Origin: Micromonospora sp. WMMD980
GTDB taxonomy: Bacteria; Actinomycetota; Actinomycetes; Mycobacteriales; Micromonosporaceae
Reading direction: 5' to 3'
Length of the DNA stretch: 64,000 bases
Assembly (NCBI RefSeq): GCF_029626035.1
Contig: NZ_JARUBE010000003.1
Span: 4,712,001-4,776,000 of the forward strand
Of this stretch, positions 17,312-26,330 are shown one piece after another. The position numbers were made by a program, and so were the translations under genes. The first letter of the stretch is position 1. Each line of letters opens with the position of its first letter. The notes beneath the pieces were generated by a model that worked only from the letters and a program-made list of their open reading frames with translations, ran no database searches and was not told the DNA's origin.

Positions 17312-18291
17312 GGGCAACGCCTCCCGAGTCGGTGGAGCATGTCGCGCCTGAATTTGGAGTCGCTGAACAGGGAGATGCGTCGGGCGTAGACGTTCGTCTC
17401 CGCCGGTTCATCGGCTTCGAGGGTCAACGGCAGGGTGTAGGCGAAGAAGCGGAAACAGTTCAGCAACATCGCATCCAGCAACATGTTGTTGTCTATCTTG
17501 GCCTGGGTGGCCTCGTATGCGGAGACGAAATCCCGGACGATCTCGACGTCAAGGTCGACGTCGCCGCGGAACGCGAACTCCATGGCAGCGATCGCCACGT
17601 CGAAGAACTGCGTGCCGTAGTAGGCGTCATCGAAGTCGATGACACCGACCACAGATCCGTTCCGGAGGATGACGTTGCCTGGGTAGAGGTCGGCGTGCAC
17701 GAGCCCGAGGGGCAGCTCATCCGCGAGGAAGGGCTCGCGGGCTTGCTGCCACCTTGCGGTGATGCTCTCGGCGAGTGGGACCTCGCCGCGGGCGTGGAGG
17801 GCGCCCACCGCCTCCCGCACGAGATTGTCGATGAAGTCGCCGTCGCACCGTGCTTTTTGGCCGGCGGGCACGAAGCCCTCCAGGGCGTTCTGCATGTCAC
17901 CAAGGAACCGGCCCATCTGCTTGCCGATGGCCGGAGAGACTTCCGCCTCGTCCATGATCTCACCCTCAATGAACGTGAGGATGGTGTACAACCGGCCTTC
18001 GAGTTCCCTCGGTCGATTTTCGACCGGGTCGACCGGGCGCTGAACCGGAATCCCGCCATCGTGGAGTCGCCGCAACGCGGACAGCTCGAACTCGATCTCG
18101 TCAATGCTGCGTTCAGCTTGGTAGATACGTAGCAGGTACGGCCGGTCCGTGCAGTCGACCCGGATGTTGGTATTGATGATCCCACCGCTCATGGGGGTCA
18201 CTCCGACGGCCGTGAGAGTGTGGCTGGCGAATAGTTCCCGAACCACCTCCTCCCGAATATCGACCGTCGCGTGGAGTCGTGGTTCCGTCAT
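17308..18291 (-). CDS. APH-type phosphotransferase
   Basis: This 327-residue protein-kinase-like enzyme of the APH / homoserine kinase II family has the catalytic loop GLVHADLYPGNV and the metal motif GVIDFDDAY. It could phosphorylate a pathway intermediate, which the adjacent IMPase-like enzyme may later dephosphorylate, or inactivate the product for self-protection, as in streptomycin-type clusters. The ATG overlaps the M20 stop by 4 bp. Confidence 0.88.
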   Translation of the reverse strand: MTEPRLHATVDIREEVVRELFASHTLTAVGVTPMSGGIINTNIRVDCTDRPYLLRIYQAERSIDEIEFELSALRRLHDGGIPVQRPVDPVENRPRELEGRLYTILTFIEGEIMDEAEVSPAIGKQMGRFLGDMQNALEGFVPAGQKARCDGDFIDNLVREAVGALHARGEVPLAESITARWQQAREPFLADELPLGLVHADLYPGNVILRNGSVVGVIDFDDAYYGTQFFDVAIAAMEFAFRGDVDLDVEIVRDFVSAYEATQAKIDNNMLLDAMLLNCFRFFAYTLPLTLEADEPAETNVYARRISLFSDSKFRRDMLHRLGRRCP

Positions 18292-19580
18292 GGCGTAACG
18301 TCCTCTACCGAGTTGTCAACCGTGAAATTCAAGATCAGCCGCGTGATCACCTTAGCGAAGGCGACGAGTGCGTCCACCTCGACGTGTTCGTCCGGTGCGT
18401 GAGCCTGCGCCAAGTCACCCGGTCCGCAAACCACTCCCGCTGCGCCAAAGGCGTGGTAGAGCCGCAGGTCGCAGGGGGAAGGGAAGCCGGTCCACTCGGG
18501 TTGTTCTCCGGTTGAGCGCAGGCAGGCCGCCAGGGAGGTTGGGAGGCGACGGTCGGCGGATGGGGGGTTTCCTGGAAACGACATCCGGGTGAGCCGGGGA
18601 TCGGCCAATTCCGTGCCTCGCTCGCGTAGACCTGTGGCCAACAGTTCGCGCACGTCACCGATCGACATTTCGGGAGCAGAGAAGGCCACTCCCTCGACTC
18701 GGCAGGCCAGGGGAGGTACCGCCGCGTCGGACCCTCCTTGGACCTTGCCGATCGCCAGCGGGTTGCTGCTATATGCCGCGAAGCCCGGACTGTTTCGAAT
18801 GCGGTTGGCGAGGTCCTGCCTAGTTGCGGCGACGGCGGTGATCGCTGCCGCCGCCCGCTCGATCGCCGAGTCTGCGTCGGACGACTCCGCCATGTGGGTC
18901 CGCCGGCCCTCGACGTTGAGGACGAAGTGGTGGAAACCCAGTGTCGCCTCGCAGATCCGCATGGACGTTGGCTCTCCGACGAGCACGTGATCCGGGGTGG
19001 GATGCGCCGCCAGCAGCGCCAACGTGCCGTTGCCGCCCAGCTCCTCATCAGGCACGCTGTGCACCTCAAGATTGACCAAAGGGCCGCCGAGCCGTGCTGC
19101 GGCACGGACGGCGACGGCGTAGGCCGCGAGTGAGCCCAGCATGTCGGAGGCGCCTCGGCCGAAGACTGCTCCGTCACGCAGGCAGCCCCCGGCGAGTGCC
19201 GGGTCCGTCCACTCCTGCTCGTCGACGGGCTCTACGTCGATGTGTCCGCTGAGCGCCAGCGTCGGTAGGGCGGGGTCGACGTCCACCCGCGCGACGACGA
19301 GGGGGTGTACGCCCGGCTCGTAGTGCGCGAAGTCGTCCGCCCATTCCTCTACGCCGACGTAGAGGGGGTGGTGTCGCAAGTTGGGAGCGGCTGGAACGTC
19401 GACGAGCCGCATGCCTGCGTCGCGCAGCGCGCTAGCCATGATGCTCTGCGCTTTGCGGATTCCCGTTGTCGGGCCCGCGTAGGTCGGGCGGCAGCCGATG
19501 AGTTCGGTGGTCAGTTCCACCATCAAATTGCGGTCTCGCTCGATTAGCCGGTCGACGTCTCGATCGATGTGTCGGGTCAT
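18288..19580 (-). CDS. M20-family metallohydrolase
   Basis: The 430-residue protein is of the ArgE/DapE/CPG2 type. It has the first metal motif ALSGHIDVEP, the catalytic and metal Glu pair SVPDEELGG, and a dimerisation domain after LNVEGRRTHMAES. It should cleave an amide or peptide bond, for example removing a protecting acyl group late in the pathway. ATG at 19580 (MTRHIDRD) is the start; the longer open frame is a reading into the neighbouring gene and IS. Confidence 0.88.
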   Translation of the reverse strand: MTRHIDRDVDRLIERDRNLMVELTTELIGCRPTYAGPTTGIRKAQSIMASALRDAGMRLVDVPAAPNLRHHPLYVGVEEWADDFAHYEPGVHPLVVARVDVDPALPTLALSGHIDVEPVDEQEWTDPALAGGCLRDGAVFGRGASDMLGSLAAYAVAVRAAARLGGPLVNLEVHSVPDEELGGNGTLALLAAHPTPDHVLVGEPTSMRICEATLGFHHFVLNVEGRRTHMAESSDADSAIERAAAAITAVAATRQDLANRIRNSPGFAAYSSNPLAIGKVQGGSDAAVPPLACRVEGVAFSAPEMSIGDVRELLATGLRERGTELADPRLTRMSFPGNPPSADRRLPTSLAACLRSTGEQPEWTGFPSPCDLRLYHAFGAAGVVCGPGDLAQAHAPDEHVEVDALVAFAKVITRLILNFTVDNSVEDVTP

Positions 19581-19954
19581 TGGAAGTACTCCCGAATCGA
19601 GGCGGCCAGGTGAACACGCCGTGTGGGTGTCAGGGAACGGCAGGGGATCAGGAGGGTGCGTCGCCACAGGTGTTCGGAGCCGGGGTGTTCCTGGCGCGCG
19701 TACCGGGCATAGCGCCTCTGGCGGTGCAGCGGATAGTGCACCCAGCTGGTCTGGAACCCTCGCCAGCTGAGGAAGGCTCCTAACGGCCAACGGTGCTCGG
19801 GCGGCACACGGAGCACGAATGAGGCTCCTGACCACTGTTCGCCTCGCATCGCCGGCAGCCCGATGGGAAGATCCTCGAGCAGTTCGGCTAGAGCTTCTGC
19901 GCGGCGGCGCCATCGGATCACGTTCCGTGGCAGTTCCTGGATTTTGTGCCCTAG

Positions 19955-21403
19955 TACGGCAGCCGCCATTCGTGATCATGGTGGGAATTCGAGGTTGAGG
20001 CGGCGGGCGTAGTGGGCTCGTTTGGCTCGTGCTTGGTGTCGGCGTCGCCATGTTGACCAGCGCAAACGGTAGGCGATGCTGCGGGTCGGCCGGATGAGCA
20101 GGATGTTGATCAGGCGGCGGATCTCGTTGACGGTCAGCTCGATCATGTCGGGTTGACCGTGACGGTCTGCTGTTCGGGCGTCGGCGGCGCAGATCGCGAG
20201 GACCGCGAGGGCTGCCAGGGCCAGGGTGGTGAACCGGTGCCAGGACGTCCAGCGGCGGACTTGGTGCTGGTCAAGACCGACCTGACCCTTTCCGGCCTGG
20301 AACGATTCCTCCACGACCCAACGAACTCCCGCTACCCGCACGAGCTGGGCGAGGGTGGCCGGGCCGGGTGTCCAGCAACGGTAGAAGGCCAGCTCACCGG
20401 TGGTGTTGTTGCGGCGGATCAGCAGACTGTGCCGGCCGTCGTCGTCCGAGTCGCCGTCGGCGCCGACGTCGGTCAGCCATGCCCAGTCGTAGAACCGTGG
20501 CCCTTTCGACCCGTCGCCGGCACTGCGCCGGGTCCACGCGGTGGCAGGCAGGTCGGCGGCCAGCCGGTCGGCGCGACAACGGGTCTTCCCGCCGTCGATC
20601 GGCACGAGATGATCGCAGGAGACCGCCAGGACGTAGCCGAGGCGCAGTTTGCGCAGTTCACCCCGCAGCCGAGTGTTGTTGCCGTAGGCCTCGTCCGCGG
20701 CGACCCATCGGGCCGGGACCAGGGCTTGAACAGCGGCGGTGATCATGTCGTCGGCCAGCTCGGATCGGGTGGCGAACGCGACGTCGTCCGGGACGCCGGC
20801 CTGCTCACACCGCTGTCGATCGTCGGTCCAGGACTTCGGTAGGTAGACCCGGCGGTCGATCAGGGTGTGGCCGTGTCTGCTCGCGTAGGCCAGGAACACG
20901 CCAACCTGCGCGTTCTCGATCCGCCCGGCGGTGCCGGTGTATTGGCGCTGGACACCGACGGTGTGCACACCTTTTTTCAGATCGCCGGTCTCGTCAACGA
21001 CGAGGACCCCGTCGGGGTCGCCAAGCCGGTCGACGACGACCTGTCGCACGTCGTCACGCACCGCGTCGGCGTCCCACTTCGCCCGATACAGCAACCTCTG
21101 CATCGCGTCCGGCCGGCCATGCCCGGCCTGCTCCGCCAACTGCCAACACGTCTTGATTTCGATATTCGTGAGCAGCCCTGTCACGAACGCCGCCGCCGCC
21201 CGCCGCGGCTCCACCCGCCCGAACCGTCCCGCGAACGCATCGCACACCCCGGCCAGGACCTGCCGCCACCGGGCAGGGTCTACGCTGTGGCACGCGGCCA
21301 CCGCCAGATCTGAAGTTATGTCCACAGCAGACAGACGATCACGCGGTGGCCGCACCTCGTCTACCGACCCCCACCAGCAACATCTCAAACGGCGGCTGCC
21401 GTA
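19955..21403 (-). mobile_element. IS701-family insertion sequence
   Basis: This 1449-bp element has perfect terminal repeats TACGGCAGCCGCC at both ends and a 4-bp target duplication CTAG (19951-19954 and 21404-21407), as expected for the YTAR target of IS701 elements. It interrupts a biosynthetic aminotransferase. Confidence 0.95.
19976..21325 (-). CDS. IS701-family transposase
   Basis: The roughly 449-residue DDE transposase shows Asp in VLVVDETGDLKKG, Asp in WVAADEAYGNN and Glu in WVVEESFQAGKGQVG. The GTG at 21325 (VDITSDLAVA) is preferred, because the longer frame begins inside the terminal repeat. It appears intact. Confidence 0.9.
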   Translation of the reverse strand: MDITSDLAVAACHSVDPARWRQVLAGVCDAFAGRFGRVEPRRAAAAFVTGLLTNIEIKTCWQLAEQAGHGRPDAMQRLLYRAKWDADAVRDDVRQVVVDRLGDPDGVLVVDETGDLKKGVHTVGVQRQYTGTAGRIENAQVGVFLAYASRHGHTLIDRRVYLPKSWTDDRQRCEQAGVPDDVAFATRSELADDMITAAVQALVPARWVAADEAYGNNTRLRGELRKLRLGYVLAVSCDHLVPIDGGKTRCRADRLAADLPATAWTRRSAGDGSKGPRFYDWAWLTDVGADGDSDDDGRHSLLIRRNNTTGELAFYRCWTPGPATLAQLVRVAGVRWVVEESFQAGKGQVGLDQHQVRRWTSWHRFTTLALAALAVLAICAADARTADRHGQPDMIELTVNEIRRLINILLIRPTRSIAYRLRWSTWRRRHQARAKRAHYARRLNLEFPP

Positions 21404-22240
21404 CTAGCAGCATGACCGACGCTGGAGCCATCGGCGTGGGCGGATTCGCACCCGCCGGCCGGGCCGCCAGCGCCTCCGCGACGTCGTGCAGGAGTGGACG
21501 TGGCGCGAGAACGCGTGACAGAGCTCGCCGTGCGGCAGGGCCGCGTGCGCGCACAAAACGCTCGTAGCCCAATCTCAGCGCGTGACGGCGTACGGTGTTG
21601 CGGCCGGGAGGAGCCATCCGGGGTGGCTGGAAGCGGGACGTCAGGAGCAGCGCGCCGCCGCCGAAGCAGTTCACCGGCTTGGTCCGCCCGAAGCTCAGGA
21701 CACCGATGTCGCCCAGCCGGCCCGCCGGGATGCTGTGCAGGCTCGCGCCCAAGGCTTGTGCCGCATCATCGATGACGGGTATCGCCGCCGATCGCGCGAG
21801 GTTCAGCAGTTCGCCGGTGCTGTCGGCCACCGCACCGAAATGGTGGGTGAGGAGGATGGCGCGGGTCCGCCCTGTGATCGCGCGAGCCAGGCTAGCGGGG
21901 TCCGGCGCCCCCGTGACGGAATCGCTGTCGAACAGCACCGGCACCGCGTCAACGGCCAGGATCGCGTCGACGACTTGGGGGCAGTTGAACGTTGCGAGAG
22001 CAACCTCGTCCTCGGCGCCGATGCCCAGGCACCGCAGCGCCAGGGTGAGTGCGCTGGTGCCCGAGTCAGTCAGCAGCACCGGGTCGGGAGACGCGAGGTG
22101 CCGCGCGAGCGCACGGCCCGCTGCGGCCGGGGTGTTCTGGTGCGGCCGTCGGGCCAATCGCAGGAGGTCCAGGGCGGTGGGCGCGTCGTCGTACACGGCC
22201 TCGCGCAGCCGGGCCGGCATTGGAATGTAACGGGTGTCGC

Positions 22241-23137
22241 TCACGCCGGGGCCTGCCCGCCGGCGACGAAGCCGCGGTTGCTCAGCCAGTCGAGTCCTCG
22301 CCACAGGTTCACGCGTCGGCGGTAGTCCGCCTCGGTCAACTCCAAGCTCATCGTGAGTCCGGCACCGCACATGGACTGTGCCAGGGCGGCGTACCGCGGA
22401 TCATCGCCGGGCAGATCGCCACCCTGCGCCCGCGACCGGCGGATCGGGAGCGCAACGCCGGATACCGCGCCGAAGTGTAGATGTTTGATCCTGTCCCGGA
22501 GGGCGGTGACGTCGAGCAGGTCGCAGTGCTGCACCGGCGGCAGGATCTCCGCAGGCAGTTCGTGCCTGGCGGCCTGATGGCTGCTCTCCAGCGCGCCGAC
22601 CCAATGGGCGAGGTCGAAGGTGATCCCGACGTTGTTGAAGCGAAGAGCGGCGAAGTCGGACGGGTAGACGAAGACCGCGTCCACATCGTCACCGAGGTCG
22701 CCGATCAGCGGCATGTTCTCCACGCCGAGCCAGAGCCCCGTCCCGGCAAGGTACTCGTCCACCTCGCTGAACAGGTCGAGGAACCGCTGTCGCAACGCGG
22801 CAAGGTCGTGACGGTACAGGCGCTCCACCGGAATGAGGTAGTTGGTGTGTACCACCACTCCCCTCCCGCCATGGCGCAGCGCGATGTCGATGAACTCGTA
22901 CAGCCGGTCCCGGATCCAGCGATCTTCGAGGTAGTTGGCGTCCATTGGGAAGTGCATGGTCAGGGGACCAGTCGGTGCTACGGTTGACAGATTGCGTTCC
23001 AACACGGCTAGCTCGTGCAGTTCGTCAGCGCGGAACAGCAGCGCCTCGACGCCGTGTCCGCAGTCGAGCCAACGCTGGTCAAGCTGGCTGACGTCCAAGC
23101 CCCAGAACGGCATGAGGGGGTGGATTCCGGCGGTCAC
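22241..23137 (-). CDS. Sugar isomerase/epimerase-like TIM-barrel protein
   Basis: The 298-residue protein resembles the xylose-isomerase-like / AP-endonuclease-2 superfamily. Likely metal ligands are Glu in LGVENMPLIG, Asp and His in GITFDLAHWVG, His in KHLHFGAVSG and Glu in SLELTEADYR. It probably isomerises or epimerises a sugar, inosose or keto intermediate. The GTG at 23137 overlaps the upstream stop. Extra in-frame sequence before it reads like noncoding shadow. Confidence 0.82.
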   Translation of the reverse strand: MTAGIHPLMPFWGLDVSQLDQRWLDCGHGVEALLFRADELHELAVLERNLSTVAPTGPLTMHFPMDANYLEDRWIRDRLYEFIDIALRHGGRGVVVHTNYLIPVERLYRHDLAALRQRFLDLFSEVDEYLAGTGLWLGVENMPLIGDLGDDVDAVFVYPSDFAALRFNNVGITFDLAHWVGALESSHQAARHELPAEILPPVQHCDLLDVTALRDRIKHLHFGAVSGVALPIRRSRAQGGDLPGDDPRYAALAQSMCGAGLTMSLELTEADYRRRVNLWRGLDWLSNRGFVAGGQAPA

Positions 23138-24045
23138 GAAGTTGCCTCCTCGTAGACTTGGTACGGCCGCTCCACGGCTCCCCAGCGCGACTTGGCGAAG
23201 AGCTGACCCTCGGTCATCGAAGCGCCGAGGTCGATCACCGTCGTGCCCCGTTCTACGGCCTCTTTCACTGCGGCGCCGAGGATCGCGTGCGTGGACATGA
23301 GGTGACGATCCGCCGACCGGTAGGCGCCTATCCAATGGAACAGATGGTGTGAGTGTCGGAAGAACATGCCGATCCCGATTGGTCGCCCCTGGCAGTCGGC
23401 CCGCAAAAACCAGACGTGGTCGTCGCCGAGCGATACCAGGGCCCGCAGCAAGGCGGGTGGCGTGCGGTAGGTGGCACCGACGCGTTCCATCGACTCGTCG
23501 TAGATGTCGTAGACGCTGTTCACCTCGGCCGCGTCCCGGACCATGGTCACCGTGACACCGTTGTGCCGGCACGCGCGCACCGCCGTTCGCGCGTTGCCGG
23601 TTAGTACGGAGGACCAGGTGAGGTCCCAGGAGCGGGCTGGGCGCACGATGCTGGTCCTCTGCTCGCGACCGCCCGCCCGATTCAGCGTGAGTTCCAGGTC
23701 CGGAGAACAGACGATCCTGGTGAACCGTGTTCCCACCGCTTCCTCCACGGCAGCGAGGACGGCTTCCGGGTGGTCGGCCTCCGCAGCGTCGGATAGCGGC
23801 AGCGGGCCGCCGTATCCGATGGGCCCCGACTCGAGTCCGCGGGAGGTCTGGAAGCTCTGGCACAGCCAGCGGCCGCGAGGCGTGTCAATCACATGCCGGT
23901 GGGGTCGCCAGCCGAACTCGCGGCTGACGCACTCGGCCCACTCCCAGCTGTGAAAGAAGGTGGCGCCGACCGCCTGTGCTGCCAGAGCAGCCCACGTCCT
24001 CCGGTCCGTCACCGTACGTAGCCCCGTGACGGTCGCGGCGCTCAC
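23134..24045 (-). CDS. FemAB/GNAT-like acyltransferase
   Basis: The 303-residue protein has the double-GNAT look of FemX/Acetyltransf_6 proteins: FFHSWEWAECVSREFGWRP at the N-terminus, and GIGMFFRHSHHLFHWIGAY and DLGASMTEGQLFAKSRWG in the second half. Family members transfer amino acids from aminoacyl-tRNA or acyl groups from CoA to amines. In this cluster it may attach an amino acid to the core, as PacB does in pacidamycin biosynthesis; this is inference. Confidence 0.75.
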   Translation of the reverse strand: MSAATVTGLRTVTDRRTWAALAAQAVGATFFHSWEWAECVSREFGWRPHRHVIDTPRGRWLCQSFQTSRGLESGPIGYGGPLPLSDAAEADHPEAVLAAVEEAVGTRFTRIVCSPDLELTLNRAGGREQRTSIVRPARSWDLTWSSVLTGNARTAVRACRHNGVTVTMVRDAAEVNSVYDIYDESMERVGATYRTPPALLRALVSLGDDHVWFLRADCQGRPIGIGMFFRHSHHLFHWIGAYRSADRHLMSTHAILGAAVKEAVERGTTVIDLGASMTEGQLFAKSRWGAVERPYQVYEEATS

Positions 24046-25316
24046 GCCAGCCCTCGATGCTGCGATTGGGTCATCTCCACAAGGTTCGCCCGGATGTCCG
24101 ACCAGAGAGATTCGGCGCGCTGCGGGAGGAACAGGTCCGCGTCGTACGTCAGGGAGCCTCTGATCCGGTCGCCATCCGGGATGAGCCTAAGCTCGTAATC
24201 AAAGTTCGCGGTGCCGTTGTCTATCAGGGCCACGCGGGACAACTCGAGGTGGGGGAACGCGTAGGAGATGCCGGGCGGGGCTTGCACGTTGAGGCAGAAC
24301 CGATAGGGCAGGCCCTCCTCGCCGTACAGGGTTCGCATGATGACCTCGGGTGGGATGCCGGGATGGCGCATAGCTGCCGTACTCACGGCCCGAGCGCGCT
24401 GAAGGCTTGCGACGGAGCAGCGGCCGGTTAGGTCGTTCAGGGCCATGGGCAGCACATTGGCGGTGTAACCGACCATCGCCCTCTGTTGCCGGCGGGTCCG
24501 GTTGTGAAACGGCACGCCGAGGATCACCTGGGAGGTCCCCGCCTGCGAGCCGGTTGCGGCACCGACCGCGTCAAGGATGACGTTGAAGACGGTGCACCGG
24601 TGTTCCCTGGCGAGATCACTCATCGCGAGGGACAGGCCTGCGTCGATCGAGAGCTCAATCGCTGCGCCGCGGCTCTCCGCGCCGTTCACGCGGGGTCGGT
24701 CGGAGGGCATGTCCAGAACGGGCAGCTCCTCGGGGAGCAGACGCCGCCAGTGCTCGATACGGGAGGCGAGCGGTTCCGATTCGGAAGATCGCGATTCTTC
24801 GGCGCAGTAGTCGGCGTACGTGTAGCCGAGCGGCGGAAGGTCCGCTGGTTTGCCGGCGAGCGCCAGGGCATACGCCTCTGACAAGTCCCGCAGGAACAAG
24901 TAGAGCGACCATCCGTCGACCATGATGTGATGGAACACGTATCCGAGCACGTGGTCGTCGGGTGCGAGGCGCAGCAGCCGGACCTTCCACAGCGGGAGTT
25001 CGTCAAGTTCGATCCTGGTAGCGGCGTCGGCGTTGACTGTTGCGATCGCCTCTGCGAGATCGGAGACCTCTTGGACAGGGAGCCCGAACACTCGCTCCTC
25101 GATCCGTTGGACCGGGTTGGTGCCACCCGTGATGCAGGTGCGCAGCGGCTCGTGCCGACGCACCACGGCGTCCAACGCTTCGGTGAGCGCCGGCATGTGC
25201 AGCGGGCCACGTAGCCGGAGCGCGCCGTAGACGTTTTCGCGGGCCGAATCGGTCGTTTGCTCGGCGCGCCACATCTCACGCTGCAGCGGTGAGAGAGGAA
25301 TCTCGCGGTATGGCAC
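24042..25316 (-). CDS. Free-standing NRPS condensation domain
   Basis: This is a 424-residue C domain with no attached A or T domain. Core motifs visible are SPLQREMW (C1), RHEPLRT (C2), the catalytic FHHIMVDGWS (C3, with second His and Asp intact) and YADYCAEE. It should condense a carrier-bound amino acid with an amine or alcohol on the partner, here plausibly an amino-sugar. It starts directly after the epimerase stop and overlaps the next gene as GTGA. Confidence 0.92.
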   Translation of the reverse strand: MPYREIPLSPLQREMWRAEQTTDSARENVYGALRLRGPLHMPALTEALDAVVRRHEPLRTCITGGTNPVQRIEERVFGLPVQEVSDLAEAIATVNADAATRIELDELPLWKVRLLRLAPDDHVLGYVFHHIMVDGWSLYLFLRDLSEAYALALAGKPADLPPLGYTYADYCAEESRSSESEPLASRIEHWRRLLPEELPVLDMPSDRPRVNGAESRGAAIELSIDAGLSLAMSDLAREHRCTVFNVILDAVGAATGSQAGTSQVILGVPFHNRTRRQQRAMVGYTANVLPMALNDLTGRCSVASLQRARAVSTAAMRHPGIPPEVIMRTLYGEEGLPYRFCLNVQAPPGISYAFPHLELSRVALIDNGTANFDYELRLIPDGDRIRGSLTYDADLFLPQRAESLWSDIRANLVEMTQSQHRGLA

Positions 25317-26291
25317 TTAGCTCACCCCGGCCAACTCGACCGGTTGCCGCATCGCCGCAGCTACCTTGCCGATGCCTTCCATGAGGGGCACTTGCGGCAC
25401 GTATCCCAGCTGGCGACCGGCGAGGCTGTGCGAGGCAACCCGGTGCTTGATCTCGATGTCCGGCGGCCGGTGGAGGTCTGCCGGATCGACGATGACGATC
25501 TCGCTGCGGGAACCGAGTGCCCGCACGACGCCGACGGCGACAGCCTCCAGATTCCAGGTGTCCGCTCCCGAGATGTTGTAGATGGCTGGGCCATGGCTTT
25601 TCTCGGCTACGGCGGCCAGGGTGCCCGCAACGAAGTCCGTGATGTAGGTGAAGGTGCGCAGCTGCTGGCCGTCTCCGACGAGCGTGATGGCCTTGTCGCG
25701 AAGCGCCAGGGACACGAAGCGGGGAATGACGAAGTCGAGACGCTGGCGAGGGCCGTAGACGTTGAACGGGCGAATGATCGTCGCCCGCATGCCGTGAGCT
25801 TTCGTCTGCTCCTGGACCAGCCGCTCCGCCGTGGACTTGGCCTTGCCGTAGGCGGACAGCGGGGCGTGAGGCGTCGATTCGGTGATGGGGAACGCGACCG
25901 CTTCTCCATAGACCTCCGACGACGACACGAACACGAAGTGCCGGCAACCGGCGCGCGCGGCCGCATCGAGGACTTCTCTCGTGCCGCCGACGATGGCGTC
26001 GGTCGTGATGTCCGCATCGGCAGCCGCCTCGGTCACGCCCACGACGGATGCCAGGTGGAACACGAGTTCCGGCTGGATCTCGCGAACGATCGAGGGATCG
26101 AGTGTGGTCACGTCGCCGACGAGGTGACGCTCGCCAGGGAACTCGGCGGCGGGTACGCGGTCGAGACCCACGACGGCCGCTCCGAGCGCCACCAGACGAT
26201 GCACGAGGTGTCCGCCGATGAAGCCGGCGGCTCCCGTGACGAGGATCCGTTTCCCGCGGAAGTGTTCGAGGTTCATGGACGTCGTTGGCAA
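25317..26291 (-). CDS. NAD-dependent sugar epimerase/dehydratase
   Basis: This extended short-chain dehydrogenase has the cofactor motif VTGAAGFIGGH near residue 20, catalytic Ser in FVSSSEVYGE and the YxxxK motif SAYGKAKST. RPFNVYGPRQR and DGQQLRTFTYITD are typical of UDP/GDP-sugar epimerases. A TTG start with GGAGAG five bases upstream is chosen; ATG at 26276 (MNLEHF) is possible. It probably acts on the nucleotide sugar oxidised by the dehydrogenase in the same operon. Confidence 0.9.
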   Translation of the reverse strand: MPTTSMNLEHFRGKRILVTGAAGFIGGHLVHRLVALGAAVVGLDRVPAAEFPGERHLVGDVTTLDPSIVREIQPELVFHLASVVGVTEAAADADITTDAIVGGTREVLDAAARAGCRHFVFVSSSEVYGEAVAFPITESTPHAPLSAYGKAKSTAERLVQEQTKAHGMRATIIRPFNVYGPRQRLDFVIPRFVSLALRDKAITLVGDGQQLRTFTYITDFVAGTLAAVAEKSHGPAIYNISGADTWNLEAVAVGVVRALGSRSEIVIVDPADLHRPPDIEIKHRVASHSLAGRQLGYVPQVPLMEGIGKVAAAMRQPVELAGVS

Positions 26292-26330
26292 GGAACTCTC
26301 CGAGGGGTAGGGGCCGGTAGCGGCGGTCGT

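Larger units (their letters stand above)
19577..22244 (-). pseudogene. DegT-family aminotransferase split by an IS701-type element
   Basis: The N-terminal part (22244 down to 21404) has SGTSALTLALRC, PVIDDAAQALGAS and the PLP-Lys motif SFGRTKPVNCFGGG. The C-terminal part (19954 down to 19577) carries the closing domain (RGEQWSGASFVLRV, VHYPLHRQRRY). The insertion at 19955-21403 is flanked by CTAG on both sides. Deleting the element and one CTAG joins the halves in frame at ...SVMLLGHKIQEL..., giving about 404 residues. The GTG start at 22244 overlaps the upstream stop. As it stands only fragments can be made. Confidence 0.92.
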
